From Sphingomonas sp. S-NIH.Pt15_0812 (lineage in GTDB: Bacteria > Pseudomonadota > Alphaproteobacteria > Sphingomonadales > Sphingomonadaceae): a stretch of 64,000 nucleotides of DNA. Positions 55,540-63,292 of this stretch are shown here, one piece after another. The notes under the pieces are model-generated. The model saw only the letters and a list, made by a program, of their open reading frames with translations, did no database searches and was not told where the DNA came from. The stretch lies in the NCBI RefSeq assembly GCF_003951315.1, contig NZ_QLJH01000011.1, positions 68,015 to 132,014 of the forward strand. Reading direction: 5' to 3'. Within the stretch, counting starts at the first letter, position 1, and each line of letters opens with the position of its first letter. Made by a program: the position numbers and the translations under genes.

Positions 55540-58035
55540 TTACAGGCCGACGATACCCCCGTCGGTGCGGGTGATGACGATCGTCGCGGACCGCGGGCGG
55601 CTGCCGGCGGCGGTGCCCGTCTGGCTGGCCGGCCAGTTGCTGCTGATCGCGCGGGGATTGCCGTCCTCGCCCGGATGCTGGATGTTGACGAACAGCGCGG
55701 TGCCGTCCGGCGTCGAATGGATGCCGGTGATCTCGCACTGCTTGGGGCCGACCAGGAAGCGACGCAGCGTCGTGCCCGGCGTCTTGCCGATCCGGGTGGT
55801 GACGGTCGCGCTGCTGCCGCCGACGCTGCTGGTGACCGATCGGGTGCCGCCGTCGCCGACCGTACCGGGGATCGCCGCCAGCATCATGCAATTGGTCTGG
55901 TCGGTGAAGGCGCCGTCATCGGTCTGGAGCCAGAGCAGCGGCGTCCCCTGGCCGGTGACGTTGCTGGGCAGGCCGAACCACATGCCGTCCGGCGAGGAGA
56001 AGTCGTTGGTCGCGTCCAGCCCCGACAGGTTGACATTGGCTGCATCCAGGTCCGACCCGGCGCCGAAGGCGTAGATGTCCCAGGCGAAGGTCATGGCCTC
56101 GGACGTGTCGCCGCTCTCGCGCAGGCGGATGACGTGACCATTGGCGTTGCCCGTGGTCGAGCCGCCGGTCGTCTTGGGATCGACATAGGCACGCGGATTG
56201 GCGGCATCGACGCCGGTCTGCGAACCAGTGGCGGCCGGACGGCGCGAGCCGTTGTTGGTCAGCGTGCAGTACATCTCGCCGGTCGCCGGGTTGACGGCGG
56301 TCCATTCCGGCCGGTCCATCTTGGTCGCGCCCAGCACGTCTGCGGCAAGGCGGGTGTTGACCAGCACATCGGCCTGGTCGGCGAAGGGATAGCTGGCGTT
56401 GCTGCTGGTCAGGCCGTTCTGCCCGAACACCAGGGGCAGCCACTGGCCGGTGCCGTCGGCGTTGAAGCGGGCGACATAGAGCGTGCCGGTGTTCAGATAT
56501 TTGTCGCCGACCGCCAGACGGTCGCTGGCATCGGCATCCGCCGCCGACCAGGGCGTGGCGGACACGAACTTGTAGATATATTCGTTCTGCGCATCGTCGC
56601 CCATGTAGAAGGCGGGGCGGACGCCCGCGATGGTGCGGCCGACCTGACAGCCCTCATGGTTCATGCGACCGAGCGCGGTGCGCTTGCGCGGGGTCGAGGC
56701 CGGATTGAACGGATCGATCTCGACCACCCAGCCGAACTGGAAGGGTTCGTGGCGGAAATCGCCGCTGCCGTCCGCCGCCTGTGTGGCGTCGGCGGTCGCG
56801 TTCCAACGCGAGAAGACGGTGTTGCCGGCGGTCGCGGGCGTGACCGTGGTCCAGCCATTATTGCCGGTGCGTCCCTCCGAAATGCCGTAGCGGGCGAGCG
56901 AGACATTCTCCTTCGCCATGCCGGCCGTGCTGCGCACCGCCGCGTCGCCGACGTTGCGCCGGAAATAGCCGGCCCAATTCTCTTCGTTGGTCAGATAGGT
57001 GTGCCACGGCATCGTGCCGTTGGCGCAATTGTTGATCGTGCCGCGGCCGCTGGTGCCGTCCGGCGAATAGGCGGTGCGGAGCAGGGCGCTGCCCGCCACC
57101 GGGCCGCTGAAGCGCATCGGCGTGTTGGGGGTGATGCGGCGGTTGAGCGCGGACGACTGGACATAGGTCCAGGTGCCGCTGCTGGACTTGCTCACCTCGA
57201 CCACCGAGACGCCATGCGCCTCGATCTCCTTGATCGCCTCCGCCTCGGGCCGTGCGCCGTTGCTGCTGGTCGGGCCATTGGGGTGGAGATAGGCGGCGGT
57301 GATATTCTCGTGATTGAGCACCAGCAGGCCGCGATTGCTGTTGGCGGCGTCGGGCGTGCTGCCCGACGAGGCCAGGCCGAAATAGCTCATGCCGTCATGA
57401 TGATCGCCGGCGCGCTGCGCGAAATTGGTGTCGGTGCCGTCATTGGCATAGGCCGCGACGCCCGAAGCGAGCGGATCGCCCAGCCGGTAGAGGACGGTGA
57501 CGTTGTAGCCGCTCGGCACCACCACCGTGTCGCCCAGCCCCTTGGCCACGGCGGTGAAACCCAGCACGGCGGGGCTGACGGTGACCGTGGTCTGCGCCTC
57601 GCTCTTCACGCCCGTGTCGCTGGCGGCGGTGAAGGCGAAGACCAATGGCGTCGCGACGGACACGCCGGGCGCGGTGAAGCTGACGCTGTTGACCCCGGTG
57701 CTGGTCAGGGTGACGGCGGGGCCGCTCACCTGACGCCAGGCGAGATCGCGCGCGCCGAACTGCGTCTGGCCGGTCAGCGTGACGGTGCGGCCCGCGGTGG
57801 CGGTGGCAGCGTCGCCCGCGCTGATCGACAGCGGCCTATTGGCGTCGTCATCGCCGCACGCGCTCAGCAACATGCCACCGAACACCGCCGCGCCCGCCGC
57901 CGACAGACCGCCCATCAGCGCCTGACGGCGCGAATAGCGCTGCTCGATCAGGTCGTTGAGATGGGGGTTGGCGCTGCGGTTGGTGTCGATATCGCCATCG
58001 TCATAGCCGGCGATGGTGCTGAACGGTGATGTCAT
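55540..58035 (-). CDS. PhoX-family alkaline phosphatase with Ig-like insert, Tat lipoprotein
   Basis: 831-aa Ca2+/Fe-dependent phosphomonoesterase of the PhoX type. Start at 58035 follows GGGGGACG. N-terminus: TIAGYDDGDIDTNRSANPHL, then Tat motif SRRQALMGGL (35-44) and a lipobox LLSAC (Cys60), so it is exported folded and may be lipid-anchored. Residues ~65-165 form an Ig/PKD-like domain ('TAGRTVTLTGQTQFGARDLA') not found in standard PhoX. The PhoX core follows: LLVLNHENITAAYLHPNG, MPWHTYLTNEENWAGYFRRN, 'RMNHEGCQVGRTIAG', NEYIYKFVSATPW, MDRPEWTAVNPATGEMYCTL and 'FSSPDGMWFGLPSNVTGQGT'. A Pho-box array lies upstream; an intrinsic terminator serving rplA is beyond it. Confidence 0.9.
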   Translation of the reverse strand: MTSPFSTIAGYDDGDIDTNRSANPHLNDLIEQRYSRRQALMGGLSAAGAAVFGGMLLSACGDDDANRPLSISAGDAATATAGRTVTLTGQTQFGARDLAWRQVSGPAVTLTSTGVNSVSFTAPGVSVATPLVFAFTAASDTGVKSEAQTTVTVSPAVLGFTAVAKGLGDTVVVPSGYNVTVLYRLGDPLASGVAAYANDGTDTNFAQRAGDHHDGMSYFGLASSGSTPDAANSNRGLLVLNHENITAAYLHPNGPTSSNGARPEAEAIKEIEAHGVSVVEVSKSSSGTWTYVQSSALNRRITPNTPMRFSGPVAGSALLRTAYSPDGTSGRGTINNCANGTMPWHTYLTNEENWAGYFRRNVGDAAVRSTAGMAKENVSLARYGISEGRTGNNGWTTVTPATAGNTVFSRWNATADATQAADGSGDFRHEPFQFGWVVEIDPFNPASTPRKRTALGRMNHEGCQVGRTIAGVRPAFYMGDDAQNEYIYKFVSATPWSAADADASDRLAVGDKYLNTGTLYVARFNADGTGQWLPLVFGQNGLTSSNASYPFADQADVLVNTRLAADVLGATKMDRPEWTAVNPATGEMYCTLTNNGSRRPAATGSQTGVDAANPRAYVDPKTTGGSTTGNANGHVIRLRESGDTSEAMTFAWDIYAFGAGSDLDAANVNLSGLDATNDFSSPDGMWFGLPSNVTGQGTPLLWLQTDDGAFTDQTNCMMLAAIPGTVGDGGTRSVTSSVGGSSATVTTRIGKTPGTTLRRFLVGPKQCEITGIHSTPDGTALFVNIQHPGEDGNPRAISSNWPASQTGTAAGSRPRSATIVITRTDGGIVGL

Positions 58036-58133
58036 GAAACGTCCCCCGGGGATTGGCCGGTGTGGCCCGGCATGTGCGGGGACGTCAGTGGCGGCAAAGC
58101 ATGTCGCTGTGATTGCACCGCAATGGCGCATCC

Positions 58134-58162
58134 ATGTCAAAGCGATGACGCTTGCATGACAG
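58134..58162 (-). promoter_or_regulatory. Candidate Pho box (three half-sites) upstream of phoX
   Basis: Minus strand: CTGTCAT (58162-58156), GCGTCAT (58151-58145), TTGACAT (58140-58134), separated by 4-nt spacers, so 11-nt periodicity. The first unit is a perfect Pho half-site. The last overlaps a consensus -35 TTGACA, with TGCAAT 17 nt further on as a possible -10, giving a ~70-nt leader to the ATG at 58035. Confidence 0.7.
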
Positions 58163-58193
58163 GCGCGTCAGTCCGATGGCGGCTGCGGGGAAC

Positions 58194-58220
58194 AAAAAAA
58201 GGCCGGGGTTTCCCCCGGCC
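58194..58220 (-). terminator. Intrinsic terminator after rplA
   Basis: Minus strand GGCCGGGG-GAAA-CCCCGGCC, perfect 8-bp stem with a GAAA tetraloop, followed by seven T. It closes the secE-nusG-rplK-rplA transcript 38 bp after the rplA stop, so no rplJ-rplL read-through is expected. Confidence 0.95.
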
Positions 58221-58257
58221 TTCTTCCTGTCGGTCTTTGCGGACCGCAGCTTGGAGC

Positions 58258-58950
58258 TCAGGCCCCGGCGACTTCCGCCGTGTCGACCTTGATGCCCGGG
58301 CCCATGGTCGAGGAGATCGCGACCTTGCGGACATACTTGCCCTTGGCACCCGACGGCTTGGCCTTCACCACCGCGTCGACCAGCGCGTCGAAGTTCGCGC
58401 GCAGGTCCTCGGCGGGGAACGACGCCTTGCCGATGCCGCTGTGGATGATGCCGGCCTTCTCGACCCGGTACTCGACCTGGCCCGACTTGGCGTCCTTGAC
58501 CGCCTGGGTGACGTTCATCGTCACGGTGCCCAGCTTCGGGTTCGGCATCAGGCCCTTGGGGCCCAGCACCTTGCCGAGGCGACCGACGACGCCCATCATG
58601 TCCGGGGTCGCGATGCAGCGATCGAAGTCGATCTTGCCGCCCTGGATCTGCTCCATCAGGTCCTCGGCGCCGACCACGTCGGCACCGGCCTCACGGGCCT
58701 CGTCCGCCTTGGGGCCGCGCGCGAACACGCCGACGCGCACGGTCTTGCCGGTGCCCTTGGGCAGGTTGACGACGCCGCGGACCATCTGGTCGGCGTGACG
58801 CGGATCGACGCCCAGGTTCAGCGCGACCTCGATGGTCTCGTCGAACTTGCTGGTCGCGTTGCTCTTCGCGAGCGCGATCGCCTCGTCAACGCCGTGCAGC
58901 TGCTCGGGGTTGATGCTGTTCGCCTTCTGCTTCTTGGTCAGCTTGGCCAT
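58258..58950 (-). CDS. rplA: 50S ribosomal protein L1
   Basis: 230-aa L1-stalk protein; in many bacteria also an autogenous translational repressor of rplKA. Signatures: '[20 protein letters not shown]' [57 protein letters not shown], and [20 protein letters not shown]. Starts 4 bp after rplK. Followed by a terminator rather than rplJ. Confidence 0.98.
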   Translation of the reverse strand: MAKLTKKQKANSINPEQLHGVDEAIALAKSNATSKFDETIEVALNLGVDPRHADQMVRGVVNLPKGTGKTVRVGVFARGPKADEAREAGADVVGAEDLMEQIQGGKIDFDRCIATPDMMGVVGRLGKVLGPKGLMPNPKLGTVTMNVTQAVKDAKSGQVEYRVEKAGIIHSGIGKASFPAEDLRANFDALVDAVVKAKPSGAKGKYVRKVAISSTMGPGIKVDTAEVAGA

Positions 58951-58954
58951 GATC

Positions 58955-59386
58955 TCAACCCTCCACCACTTCGAGGCCCATCGCGCGGGCGGAGCCTTCG
59001 ATGATCTTCGTCGCCGCTTCGATGTCGTTCGCGTTCAGGTCCTTCATCTTGACCTGGGCGATCTCCGACAGCTTCGAACGGGCGATCTTGCCCGCGGACA
59101 CCTTGCCCGGCTCCTTCGAGCCCGACTTCAGGTTCGCCGCCTGCTTGATCAGGAAGGTCGCCGGCGGGGTCTTCGTCTCGAACGAGAACGAACGGTCCGC
59201 ATAGACGGTGATCTTGGTGGGGATCGGCGTCCCCTTGGCCATGTCGGTCGTCGCGGCGTTGAACGCCTTGCAGAACTCCATGATGTTCACGCCGCGCTGA
59301 CCCAGCGCCGGGCCGATCGGCGGGGCGGGCTTCGCGTCGCCGGCCGGAACCTGCAGGTTGATGTAACCTGTGATCTTCTTTGCCAT
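58955..59386 (-). CDS. rplK: 50S ribosomal protein L11
   Basis: 143-aa component of the GTPase-associated centre, binding 23S rRNA helices 43-44 and involved in stringent-response sensing. Signature [40 protein letters not shown] near the N-terminus, and the C-terminal RNA-binding domain '[20 protein letters not shown]' EGSARAMGL. Normal length. The upstream 295 bp contains a possible promoter and several hairpins. Confidence 0.98.
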   Translation of the reverse strand: MAKKITGYINLQVPAGDAKPAPPIGPALGQRGVNIMEFCKAFNAATTDMAKGTPIPTKITVYADRSFSFETKTPPATFLIKQAANLKSGSKEPGKVSAGKIARSKLSEIAQVKMKDLNANDIEAATKIIEGSARAMGLEVVEG

Positions 59387-59477
59387 GTGTCTCTCTCAGT
59401 TTAGCGGTGCTGTCGGCCGATGCCGGCCTCCCGCAATCACTTGCCCCCGAACGTCGCGACCGCGAACGGTTGCGCCT

Positions 59478-59520
59478 GGCCGCGGGAGCGCGGCCGGGAA
59501 ACGGAAAGTGGGGCCCTTAG
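59478..59520 (-). promoter_or_regulatory. Possible rplK promoter -10 and first leader hairpin
   Basis: Minus strand: CTAAGG (59520-59515) as a -10, with TTTACG (59542-59537) 16 nt upstream as a -35. The predicted ~120-nt leader begins near 59508 and contains GGCCGCG-CTCC-CGCGGCC (59495-59478), then ACCG-TTCG-CGGT, then GGCCG-GCAT-CGGCC before the ATG. In E. coli the rplKA leader is the L1 target; an equivalent here is inferred only. Confidence 0.35.
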
Positions 59521-59635
59521 CGGGGATGTGACGCGGCGTAAAGCCTGTGCGCTTGGGTTCCGCTTGAGGCGGCCGACGCGGGAGGGAATTCCGCGTCGCC
59601 GGTCGGGTTCGGCTGAGCCCACCCGCCGGCCGGGC

Positions 59636-59660
59636 CTGTGCCGTCTTGCGACCGGCACAG
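59636..59660 (-). other. Hairpin after nusG
   Basis: CTGTGCCG pairs with CGGCACAG (8 bp, 9-nt loop) starting about 22 bp after the nusG stop, with no T-run. The rest of the 295-bp nusG-rplK gap holds further GC-rich stems and no open gene that I can support. Confidence 0.4.
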
Positions 59661-59681
59661 CCGGCCGCATCCGGCTTGGCC

Positions 59682-60224
59682 TTACTTGCTCCGCTCGACC
59701 TGTTCGAAGTTCAGCTCCACCGGGGTGGCGCGACCGAAGATCGACACGGAAACCGAGACCTTCGACTTGTCGAAGTCCAATGCCTCGACCACGCCGTTGA
59801 AGGTCGCGAACGGACCCTCCAGCACCTTGACCGCGTCGCCGATCTCGTAATCGACCTTGACCTTGGTCTTCGGCGCGGCGGCGGCCTCCTCCTTGGAGTT
59901 GAGCATCCGCGCAGCCTCGGCCTCGCTGATCGCCTGGGGCTTGCCCATCGAGCCCAGGAAGCCGGTCACCTTCGGCGTGTTCTTGACCAGGTGATAGACC
60001 TGGTCGTTCATGTCGAGCTTGGCCAGCACATAGCCGGGCATGAACTTGCGCTCGACCGCGATCTTCTTGCCGCGCCGGGCCTCGGTCACGGTCTCGGTCG
60101 GCACCTCGATCTGCTCGACCAGCCGGTCAAGCCCGAGCCGGGTCGCCTCGGCCATGATCGCGTCGCGAACCTTGCCCTCGAAGCCGGAATAGGCGTGGAT
60201 GATGTACCAGCGCGCCATCGTCAT
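59682..60224 (-). CDS. nusG: Transcription termination/antitermination factor NusG
   Basis: 180-aa factor binding RNA polymerase at the clamp and coupling it to Rho or to ribosomal S10. NGN domain ARWYIIHAYSGFEGKVRDAI ... KKIAVERKFMPGYVLAKLDM NDQVYHLVKNTPKVTGFLG, linker, and a KOW domain 'YEIGDAVKVLEGPFATFNGV' VEALD. AAGGACTGA precedes the ATG at 60224; the second ATG two codons later is also possible. Seven bases after secE. Confidence 0.97.
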   Translation of the reverse strand: MTMARWYIIHAYSGFEGKVRDAIMAEATRLGLDRLVEQIEVPTETVTEARRGKKIAVERKFMPGYVLAKLDMNDQVYHLVKNTPKVTGFLGSMGKPQAISEAEAARMLNSKEEAAAAPKTKVKVDYEIGDAVKVLEGPFATFNGVVEALDFDKSKVSVSVSIFGRATPVELNFEQVERSK

Positions 60225-60231
60225 TCAGTCC

Positions 60232-60429
60232 TTACTGCGCGAGCTTGAGCAGGGCGGTGACCACCGCGTTGAAGAACGAGTCCACGCCCAGGAAGAACAG
60301 CGCCAGGATCGTGGTCATGATGACGACCATCAGGCCGGTCATCCACGTTTCCTTCCAGCTCGGCCACGAGACCTTCTTGGTCTCCACCTTCACCTGGTTG
60401 ATGAACTCGACAGGGGTCGTCTTCGCCAC
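60232..60429 (-). CDS. secE: Preprotein translocase subunit SecE
   Basis: 65-aa single-TM essential subunit of SecYEG. AKTTPVEFINQVKVETKKVS WPSWKETW, then TM helix TGLMVVIMTTILALFFLGVD and FFNAVVTALL. The start is assigned to GTG 60429, which gives the standard short alphaproteobacterial length; the frame is open to an ATG at 60474, but those 15 codons are not SecE-like. First gene of secE-nusG-rplK-rplA; the usual upstream tRNA-Trp is absent. Confidence 0.94.
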   Translation of the reverse strand: MAKTTPVEFINQVKVETKKVSWPSWKETWMTGLMVVIMTTILALFFLGVDSFFNAVVTALLKLAQ

Positions 60430-60535
60430 TTGGTTCAGCCCATGAAATTGCACGATCGGGAGACATGGAACCACTCGCCGCTTCCCTTACGGAAACCGGC
60501 GCGGGGCGCCATCCTCGCTGTCGGATAGACCATGC

Positions 60536-60563
60536 ACTTAAGCGGGGGAACCGCGAAAGGCAA
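60536..60563 (-). promoter_or_regulatory. Possible secE-nusG promoter
   Basis: Minus strand TTGCCT (60563-60558), 16-nt spacer, TTAAGT (60541-60536). Predicted start near 60528, about 100 nt before the secE GTG. Moderate match only. Confidence 0.3.
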
Positions 60564-60583
60564 GGCGCGAGAAAGCGTCGGCG

Positions 60584-61027
60584 TCAGGAGATGCCCAGAT
60601 CGCCGGGACCGAAGGCGGCGGGCAGCAGTTCGGACAGGCGATAGCGGGCGATCGCCTCGCCCTCCGCCGCGCCGCACAGCACCGGCAGGTCGCGCCCGCC
60701 CAGCTGCGCGGCCTCGTTGATCACCTGGCGGCAGCGGCCGCAGGGGGAGACCGGCTGGGCGCCGGTCGGCCGCCCCTCGGCGTCCATCGCGCCGCCGATC
60801 ACCGCCACCGCGACGATCTCGCGCAGGCGTCCGCTGGCGCTGGCGGTGGCGATCGCCACCGTCTCCGCGCAGAGCGACAGGCCGTAGCTCGCATTCTCGA
60901 CATTCGCGCCAGTGACGATGTCGCCGCCCTCCATCAACAGCGCCGCGCCGACGGCGAAGCGCGAATAGGGGGCATGGGCATGGCGCGCCGCGTCGCGCGC
61001 GGCCTGGATCAATTGTTCGTCGGTCAT
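60584..61027 (-). CDS. cdd: Cytidine deaminase (tetrameric type)
   Basis: 147-aa zinc enzyme deaminating cytidine/deoxycytidine in pyrimidine salvage. Zinc and catalytic residues: Cys53-Ala-Glu55 in LCAETVAIATA, and Cys95/Cys98 in SPCGRCRQVI. YSRFAVGAALLMEGGDIVTG ANVENASYG is the standard substrate pocket. Start MTDEQLIQAARDAARHAHAP at 61027; the frame is open to 61549 as an out-of-frame reading of the upstream gene. Four bases after the UPF0262 gene, so co-transcribed. Confidence 0.94.
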   Translation of the reverse strand: MTDEQLIQAARDAARHAHAPYSRFAVGAALLMEGGDIVTGANVENASYGLSLCAETVAIATASASGRLREIVAVAVIGGAMDAEGRPTGAQPVSPCGRCRQVINEAAQLGGRDLPVLCGAAEGEAIARYRLSELLPAAFGPGDLGIS

Positions 61028-61031
61028 CAGT

Positions 61032-61514
61032 CTATCCGCGGATATGCAGCACGCAGATGAGCGTGAAGAGGCGGCGGGCGGTGTCGAAATCGACCTCGAT
61101 CTTGCCCGCCAGCCGCTCCTGCAACATCGTGGCCGCGTCATTGTGGAGGCCACGTCGGGCCATGTCGATCGTCTCGATTTGCGCCGGGCTCGCCTTGCGG
61201 ATCGCCTCGTAATAGCTGTCGCAGATCGCGAAATAGTCCTTGATCGGGCGGCGGAACCGACCGAGCGCCAGCACCAGCGTCTCCAGGTGCGAACCGTCCT
61301 CGCGGTGCATGTGGATGCCCAGGCGGCCCTCCTCCTGCTCCAGCTTGATGCGATAGGGGCCGGCATAGCCGTCGGGCTGCTCGCGCTGGGGCGCGAAGCG
61401 GTTGTCTTCGAGAAGGTCGAAGATGGCGATCCGCCGCTCCTGCTCGACATCGGCGGAGCGCCAGCCCAGGCTGCGCTCGTCCAGTTCGATGTCGATGATC
61501 CGCGGATCGGCCAT
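61032..61514 (-). CDS. UPF0262 family protein
   Basis: 160-aa soluble protein of the alphaproteobacterial UPF0262 family, function unknown. Begins ADPRIIDIELDERSLGWRSA, then ERRIAIFDLLEDNRFAPQRE, YRIKLEQEEGRLGIHMHRED, ETLVLALGRFRRPIKDYFAI CDSYYEAIRKASPAQIETID MARRGLHNDAA and a C-terminal TARRLFTLICVLHIRG, all family hallmarks. A minus-strand TTGTCG-N17-TATCGC promoter ends ~7 bp before the ATG at 61514, implying a leaderless transcript. Divergent from dnaB. Confidence 0.92.
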   Translation of the reverse strand: MADPRIIDIELDERSLGWRSADVEQERRIAIFDLLEDNRFAPQREQPDGYAGPYRIKLEQEEGRLGIHMHREDGSHLETLVLALGRFRRPIKDYFAICDSYYEAIRKASPAQIETIDMARRGLHNDAATMLQERLAGKIEVDFDTARRLFTLICVLHIRG

Positions 61515-61520
61515 GCCCCC

Positions 61521-61549
61521 GCGATAGAGGGTCGGAGGCGGAACGACAA
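61521..61549 (-). promoter_or_regulatory. Putative promoter of the UPF0262-cdd unit
   Basis: Minus strand -35 TTGTCG (61549-61544), 17-nt spacer, -10 TATCGC (61526-61521). The start of transcription would fall at or next to the ATG at 61514. Confidence 0.4.
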
Positions 61550-61622
61550 TCTTTCGCGCCGCGACCGGCGGTTTGCCGCAGGATGCTTGAGGGGAGGGGG
61601 CGGCCGGGTCTACGGCGGGCCG

Positions 61623-63116
61623 ATGGCCACGCTTGCTTTTCCGACTCCCGCCACTGCCGCCGCCGAGCCGCAGCAGCTTCCCCGCAACGTCGAGGCCGAA
61701 GCCGCGATGCTCGGCGCGATGATGATCGACAACCGACTGGCGGACGACTTGGTCGACCGGCTGGAGCCCGCGCATTTCTTCGAGCCCCTGCACGGCCGCA
61801 TCTTCGCCGCGATCAAGACGCTGCGCGGCAACGACATGCTCGCCACCCCCGTCACGCTCCGCCCGATGTTCGAGGCGGACGAGGGGATGCGCGAACTGGG
61901 CGGCCCGGCCTATCTCGCCAGCCTGACCGGCTCGGGTGCCGGCCTGATCGGCGCGCGCCAGTTCGCGCAGCAGATCTACGACCTGGCGATGCTGCGCGCG
62001 CTGGTCACGGTCGGCCGCACGCTGGTCGACCGGGCGATGGACACGTCCGAGGAGGTGAACCCGCGCGCCCAGATCGAACTGGCCGAGGAGGAGTTGTACA
62101 AGGTCGCGGGCGACGGCGGCGCGGAAAGCTCGATCAAGACCTTCGCCCAGGCGACCACCATGGCGGTGAAGAATGCCGAGCGCGCGCTGAACAGTGGCGG
62201 CCATGTCTCGGGCATCACCACCGGCCTCGATTCGGTCAATTCCAAGATCGGCGGCATGCACCGGTCGGATCTCATGATCCTGGCGGGACGTCCCGGCATG
62301 GGCAAGACCTCGCTGGCGACCAACATCGCCTTCAACGCCGCGCGCCGCTGGATGCGCGACATGGCGGACGGCATCCCGCCCTCCGAATCGGTCGGCGCCA
62401 AGGTCGCCTTCTTCAGCCTGGAAATGAGCGCCGACCAGCTCGCCACGCGTATCCTGGCGGAACAGTCGCGGATCAGCTCCGAAAGCCTCCGCATGGGCAA
62501 GATCAGCCGCGCCGAATTCGGCCAGCTCGCCCAGGCGGCGGCGGAGCTGGAAAATCTGCCGCTGTTCATCGACGATACCGGCGGCCTGTCGATCTCCGCG
62601 CTCCACACCCGCGTGCGCCGCCTGCAGCGGCGGCATAACAACGAACTGGGGCTGGTCGTGGTCGACTATCTCCAGCTGTTGACCGCCGGCGGCAAGGGCG
62701 ACGGCAACCGCGTGCAGGAGATCTCGGAGATCTCGCGCGGACTGAAGACCCTGGCCAAGGACATGAACGTGCCGGTGCTGGCGCTGTCGCAGTTGAGCCG
62801 CGCGGTTGAAAGCCGCGAGGACAAGCGGCCAATGCTGTCGGACCTTCGCGAATCGGGCTCGATCGAGCAGGACGCCGACATGGTCTGGTTCGTGTTCCGC
62901 GAGGATTACTACACCGCCGCGCGCGAGCCGAAGCGGCCGGTCGAGGGCGACAATGCCAAGGTGTTCGAGGACCACGCCGCCTGGGCCAGCGACATGGAGC
63001 GCGTCTATGGCCTGGCCGAGCTGATCGTCGCCAAGCAGCGCCACGGCGCGACCGGCAAGGTGGTGCTGAAGTTCGATCCGACCATCACCCGCTTCTCGGA
63101 TTATGCGGGCTATTGA
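61623..63116 (+). CDS. dnaB: Replicative DNA helicase
   Basis: 497-aa hexameric 5'-3' helicase of the replication fork. N-terminal collar domain: LPRNVEAEAAMLGAMMIDNR LADDLVDRLEPAHFFEPLHG; linker; RecA-like domain with DLMILAGRPGMGKTSLATNI (Walker A), KVAFFSLEMSADQLATRILA, 'LGLVVVDYLQLLTAGG' (Walker B), VPVLALSQLSRAVESREDKR PMLSDLRESGSIEQDADMVW and the C-terminal AKQRHGATGKVVLKFDPTIT RF. The ATG at 61623 gives the family start; the longer open frame to 61044 is antisense to UPF0262. No intein or insertion. Confidence 0.97.
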   Translation: MATLAFPTPATAAAEPQQLPRNVEAEAAMLGAMMIDNRLADDLVDRLEPAHFFEPLHGRIFAAIKTLRGNDMLATPVTLRPMFEADEGMRELGGPAYLASLTGSGAGLIGARQFAQQIYDLAMLRALVTVGRTLVDRAMDTSEEVNPRAQIELAEEELYKVAGDGGAESSIKTFAQATTMAVKNAERALNSGGHVSGITTGLDSVNSKIGGMHRSDLMILAGRPGMGKTSLATNIAFNAARRWMRDMADGIPPSESVGAKVAFFSLEMSADQLATRILAEQSRISSESLRMGKISRAEFGQLAQAAAELENLPLFIDDTGGLSISALHTRVRRLQRRHNNELGLVVVDYLQLLTAGGKGDGNRVQEISEISRGLKTLAKDMNVPVLALSQLSRAVESREDKRPMLSDLRESGSIEQDADMVWFVFREDYYTAAREPKRPVEGDNAKVFEDHAAWASDMERVYGLAELIVAKQRHGATGKVVLKFDPTITRFSDYAGY

Positions 63117-63155
63117 AGTTAGAGGCGGCAGCGGCCGCTGATCCCTCCACTTCTC

Positions 63156-63259
63156 GTTCCCCGGCGAAGGCCAAGGCCCGGTTACGAAACCTTGGTGATG
63201 ACGGGCAGCGTTCCGTTACAACCACCTTTCCAACTGGGCCCCGGCCTTCGCCGGGGAAC
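63156..63259. repeat. Intergenic palindromic element with 17-bp perfect terminal inverted repeats
   Basis: GTTCCCCGGCGAAGGCC (63156-63172) and its exact reverse complement (63243-63259) flank a 70-bp core. The core carries another inverted pair, CCAAGG (63171-63176) and CCTTGG (63190-63195). No open frame, no obvious target duplication. It looks like a REP/MITE-type repeat; sphingomonad genomes have many intergenic copies of GGCGAAGGCC-type palindromes. It also lies between convergent dnaB and the hydrolase gene, so it could act as a bidirectional transcript end. Confidence 0.65.
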
Positions 63260-63292
63260 AGCTAAGAAGGAAACGGCGCTCGCTCGCCACCC

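Noticed and set aside
60430..60583. Place where tRNA-Trp often precedes secE
   Set aside because: No cloverleaf, no CCA anticodon stem and no TTC-loop sequence can be read there.
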